Source: Bacteroidota bacterium (GTDB taxonomy: Bacteria > Bacteroidota > Rhodothermia > Rhodothermales > Bin80). Taken from it: a DNA stretch of 7,818 bases. Where the stretch lies: assembly GCA_026702635.1 (NCBI GenBank), contig JAPPBZ010000274.1, positions 1-7,818 of the forward strand, in the 5' to 3' direction. The translations under genes were made by a program, and so were the position numbers. This document shows, piece by piece, positions 5,719-7,818 of the stretch (within the stretch, counting starts at the first letter, position 1; each line of letters begins with the position of its first letter). The notes under the pieces were generated by a model that worked only from the letters and a program-made list of their open reading frames with translations, searched no databases and was not told the DNA's origin.

Positions 5719-6717
5719 TTAGTCTGCTTGTTGCGCCCCTCTGAACAGACGTAAGAGCTCGGCAACGGTTGTGTTGCCGAGCTCTTGACTAAGTCTCGCA
5801 TCGCGTATCGGGGCAATTGCCTCATTAAAGCGTCGCTTTTCGCTTTCTGAAAGATCAATAATATGGACACCAGCCTCCTTCGCCATCCGCAGACCATTAG
5901 CACCTGAGCGAGCGAAGGCATCGGCTCCGGCTGTGGAGAAGGAAAGGTCAGCAACCTGATCTATCCATCCCTGTTCTTCTGGTGAAAGTGCTTCGTACAC
6001 TCCCCGGTTCATTAACAGAGCGAATGGAAGTCCAGACAATGGAAGCCAAGTCGTCAAGAAGTTAGCTGGCTCATGAAGCTGAAATGATTCAATTCCCGAA
6101 GGCGAAACCGCTACACCGTCAATGACGCCTGTCGTCAGACTCTGATGAAGGACCGTAGCGGACTGCATGATGGCACTGGCACCGAGAGCTTCAATGTATG
6201 GGATGGCGCTGCGAGTTGAGACCCGGATCTTTAGTCCATGCATGTCTTCAGGCGTCCGTACGGGTTTGTCGCGAGTAAGGAGCATCGGCGCATCATTGGA
6301 CCAGAGTCCCAAAACCTTCGCTTCGTATTCCGCCTCCAGAATCGACCGGGCACGCTGCAAGGCCTCAGTGCATTCAATTGCGGTCTTGCAGACACCTGGA
6401 AAGCTGATGAGATCGGTCTTCGGAAAAAGATCAGCGGTATAGGCAGGAATGATAAGAGCAATATCGGATACGCCGCTGAGCAAAATTGAGTACTGCGCTG
6501 GTGCCGACGAGTTCAGCGCTCCTGCGGGGTACTGCCGAACAGTCAATTTTCCACCCGAAAGCTTCTCCAGTTGCTGCGACAGTGGTGTAAACATGCCGTC
6601 ATTTAGGACATGACCGGCCGACAAAAAATGCGCCAACGACAACTCTCTGATCTCAGATTTTTCTCCACATCCACCCGCAAATAGAAGCACAAGCACCAAA
6701 ATAAATCCGCGTCTCAT
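5719..6717 (-). CDS. dctP: TRAP-type (DctP family) solute-binding lipoprotein
   Basis: Extracytoplasmic substrate-binding protein of the TRAP family, usually capturing small carboxylates for a DctQ/DctM membrane pair. Length is 332 residues from the ATG at 6717. That start gives a lipoprotein signal, MRRGFILVLVLLFAGGC with lipidated C17, and places the gene 16 nt after the upstream stop; an upstream ATG at 6768 would overlap that gene and hide the signal. Family marks are TPEDMHGLKIRVS (155-167) with R165, the usual carboxylate-contacting arginine, then TTGVIDGV (195-202) and the early HFLSAGHVLN segment. C110 and C116 might form a disulfide. A 14-bp inverted repeat lies in codons near the 3' end. 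No TRAP membrane subunit is in the window; the neighbour is an NCS2-fold protein. The ligand is unknown. Confidence 0.88.
   Translation of the reverse strand: MRRGFILVLVLLFAGGCGEKSEIRELSLAHFLSAGHVLNDGMFTPLSQQLEKLSGGKLTVRQYPAGALNSSAPAQYSILLSGVSDIALIIPAYTADLFPKTDLISFPGVCKTAIECTEALQRARSILEAEYEAKVLGLWSNDAPMLLTRDKPVRTPEDMHGLKIRVSTRSAIPYIEALGASAIMQSATVLHQSLTTGVIDGVAVSPSGIESFQLHEPANFLTTWLPLSGLPFALLMNRGVYEALSPEEQGWIDQVADLSFSTAGADAFARSGANGLRMAKEAGVHIIDLSESEKRRFNEAIAPIRDARLSQELGNTTVAELLRLFRGAQQAD
5753..5786. repeat. Perfect 14-bp-arm hairpin inside the 3' end of the solute-binding protein gene
   Basis: AAGAGCTCGGCAAC (5753-5766) and GTTGCCGAGCTCTT (5773-5786) pair fully around the 6-nt loop GGTTGT. 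It encodes residues 311-323 (QELGNTTVAELLR) of the binding protein, 32 nt before the stop triplet. It shares the 9-mer GTTGCCGAG/CTCGGCAAC with the tatD-end repeat. No U-tract follows on either strand, so a classical terminator is not shown. Confidence 0.7.
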
Positions 6718-6733
6718 ATCCGTTACTGTAAGT

Positions 6734-7818
6734 TCATTTAGAGCGGTCAGATGGCGAAGCAGATACATGCAGAGTCAATATATCCATGTCATGAAACTGG
6801 CGATGTCTGACCGAGGTGGCCAAATGCCTCAGAAGACGAAGAGAGATATCGTGCTCCATTTGAGTTACCTCAACACGATCATCAATCCATTCCAATTTAT
6901 CCTGCAGATTCAGTTCGTCGCTACCATCCGCGCCGACCCTGAATTCCAGTATGGCTCCGTTATCCTTCTTGCTTGCCGTCAGACGTAGCACTCGCCGCTC
7001 AGCATTTCGAGTTGCATCTGTCTCACCCAATTCATCCCGTGACTGCAGAAGTGTAAGCAATGCCTCCTCAGTTGCAGCTTCCATCCGCTCCAGGATTGAA
7101 GTCAATCCTCGACGAGCTGCGAACTCCTGAAGAAACTCATGGATCCGGGGTAGTTCAGCCATATCAAGCTTGCCTCGGATTCGACTCTTCCGCCTTGAGA
7201 CCAATGCGGTGAGCAGAAGTGCTACCAACCCGCCTGTAGTTAAACCATTACTTAAAATTCCGCCTGCTAACTCTGCAAGATAATAGGAAGAAATCAAATC
7301 AAACTCAAACGCGATACCGACCCAAAAGGAGACACCGGCAATCAGACCATTCCGCGGATTGTCCTCCATACTCTTTACAACTTCTCGGAACCCAACCGCA
7401 AACAGGGTAGCCATGACCACGGTGATCGCAGCAGCTACAACCGATGGGGGAATTGCAAGGACGATTGCAAGTGCCTTGGGCAAGAAGGCTAGAATCAACA
7501 GGACCAATCCAGCGGTGGTCGCGGTAACTCGTGCAGCAACACCAGTGATTTCGACAGCCGCAACCGCCCCCGCATGAGGTGTGTTGGGCATCGTTCCCAG
7601 GAGACCTGCCAACAGGTTCCCAACTCCTTCCGCCGCTACGGAACGTTGTACCGCTCGATAATTTACCGCTTGGGAACGACGCCAGGCTAGTCGCTGAGCA
7701 GAAATCACAATAGCAATTGACTTGGTCGAACCCACCAATGCTACAAAAAGAAAAGCGGGTAATAAGGCCCAAAAGGCGGTGTCAAAACGAAGGTTCATTA
7801 CAGGAGGAAACCCGGAGG
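6734..7818 (-). CDS. NCS2 (nucleobase/xanthine-uracil permease) family protein with soluble C-terminal domain, 5' partial
   Basis: The frame is open to the right edge: an ATG at 7798 is preceded in frame by SGFPPV and is internal, because NCS2 proteins have about seven more helices upstream. Numbering from that Met, residues 1-200 hold the C-terminal half of the permease fold: LLPAFLFVALVGSTKSIAIVIS (12-33), NTPHAGAVAAVEITGVAAR (72-90), IPPSVVAAAITVVMATLFAVGF (116-137), GVSFWVGIAFE (155-165) and a final helix (189-200). Residues about 215-345 form a cytosolic domain with a conserved-looking EEALLTLL helix (244-251) and DISLRLLRHLATSVRHRQFHDMDI (317-340), resembling an anti-sigma/histidine-kinase-like ATPase fold but without clear N and G boxes. 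K26 stands where NCS2 transporters usually carry a TM8 glutamate. It is the likely upstream partner of the binding lipoprotein. Substrate unknown. Confidence 0.8.
   Translation of the reverse strand, partial: SGFPPVMNLRFDTAFWALLPAFLFVALVGSTKSIAIVISAQRLAWRRSQAVNYRAVQRSVAAEGVGNLLAGLLGTMPNTPHAGAVAAVEITGVAARVTATTAGLVLLILAFLPKALAIVLAIPPSVVAAAITVVMATLFAVGFREVVKSMEDNPRNGLIAGVSFWVGIAFEFDLISSYYLAELAGGILSNGLTTGGLVALLLTALVSRRKSRIRGKLDMAELPRIHEFLQEFAARRGLTSILERMEAATEEALLTLLQSRDELGETDATRNAERRVLRLTASKKDNGAILEFRVGADGSDELNLQDKLEWIDDRVEVTQMEHDISLRLLRHLATSVRHRQFHDMDILTLHVSASPSDRSK

Noticed and set aside
6718..6768. Longer start for the binding protein at 6768 (17 extra residues)
   Set aside because: It would overlap the upstream gene's end and put a polar stretch ahead of a clear lipoprotein signal ending in the FAGGC lipobox. 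The ATG at 6717 fits better.
7798..7818. Taking the ATG at 7798 as the true start of the NCS2-like protein
   Set aside because: The frame continues upstream to the edge without a stop (SGFPPV before the Met), and the visible part holds only the second half of the NCS2 fold, so the gene starts beyond the window.
1..7818. CRISPR array, insertion sequence, integrase/attachment site, prophage or toxin-antitoxin genes
   Set aside because: No regularly spaced repeats, no transposase or recombinase motifs, no terminal repeats with target duplications, and no small paired genes were found.

Overview
The window looks chromosomal and comes from a bacterium of the Bacteroidota/Rhodothermota type. Three observations support this. 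The orotate phosphoribosyltransferase has the PFVWSSG...SPFYCDNR form typical of that group. Most genes lack a clear Shine-Dalgarno sequence. The predicted secreted esterase has an ALA|Q cleavage site, which is common there. Base composition is moderate. Nothing indicates phage, an insertion sequence, CRISPR or rRNA/tRNA. The taxonomic call is an inference from these features.

Layout. (1) On the minus strand at 1-954, pgsA (phosphatidylglycerophosphate synthase) is followed 9 nt later by pyrE (orotate phosphoribosyltransferase), which runs off the left edge. (2) A 180-nt divergent spacer leads to dnaK on the plus strand, true start at 1135, standing without grpE or dnaJ in the window. (3) tatD lies convergent to dnaK with a 12-nt gap. 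A 24-nt-arm inverted repeat covers the tatD 3' end and stop codon. (4) A 485-nt stretch without a convincing gene (3874-4358) separates tatD from the next plus-strand gene. It holds two strong palindromes that look like operators. (5) At 4359-5645 is a single open frame joining a DoxX-type four-helix membrane domain, an internal signal-peptide-like helix with an AxA site, and a secreted alpha/beta-hydrolase (esterase) domain. (6) On the minus strand from the right edge, a partial NCS2 (nucleobase-permease-fold) protein has an extra soluble C-terminal domain. It is followed 16 nt later by a TRAP-type solute-binding lipoprotein.

The housekeeping genes (pyrE, pgsA, dnaK, tatD) appear ordinary. 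The unusual content is on the right half. One item is the DoxX-esterase polyprotein. The other is a transporter-fold/binding-lipoprotein pair in which the usual TRAP membrane subunits are absent from the window and the acidic residues expected in the NCS2 substrate site seem to be missing. I read that pair as a possible sensor or non-canonical uptake module, which is inference. Several perfect inverted repeats also sit at gene 3' ends or in spacers, and two of them share the 9-mer GTTGCCGAG.
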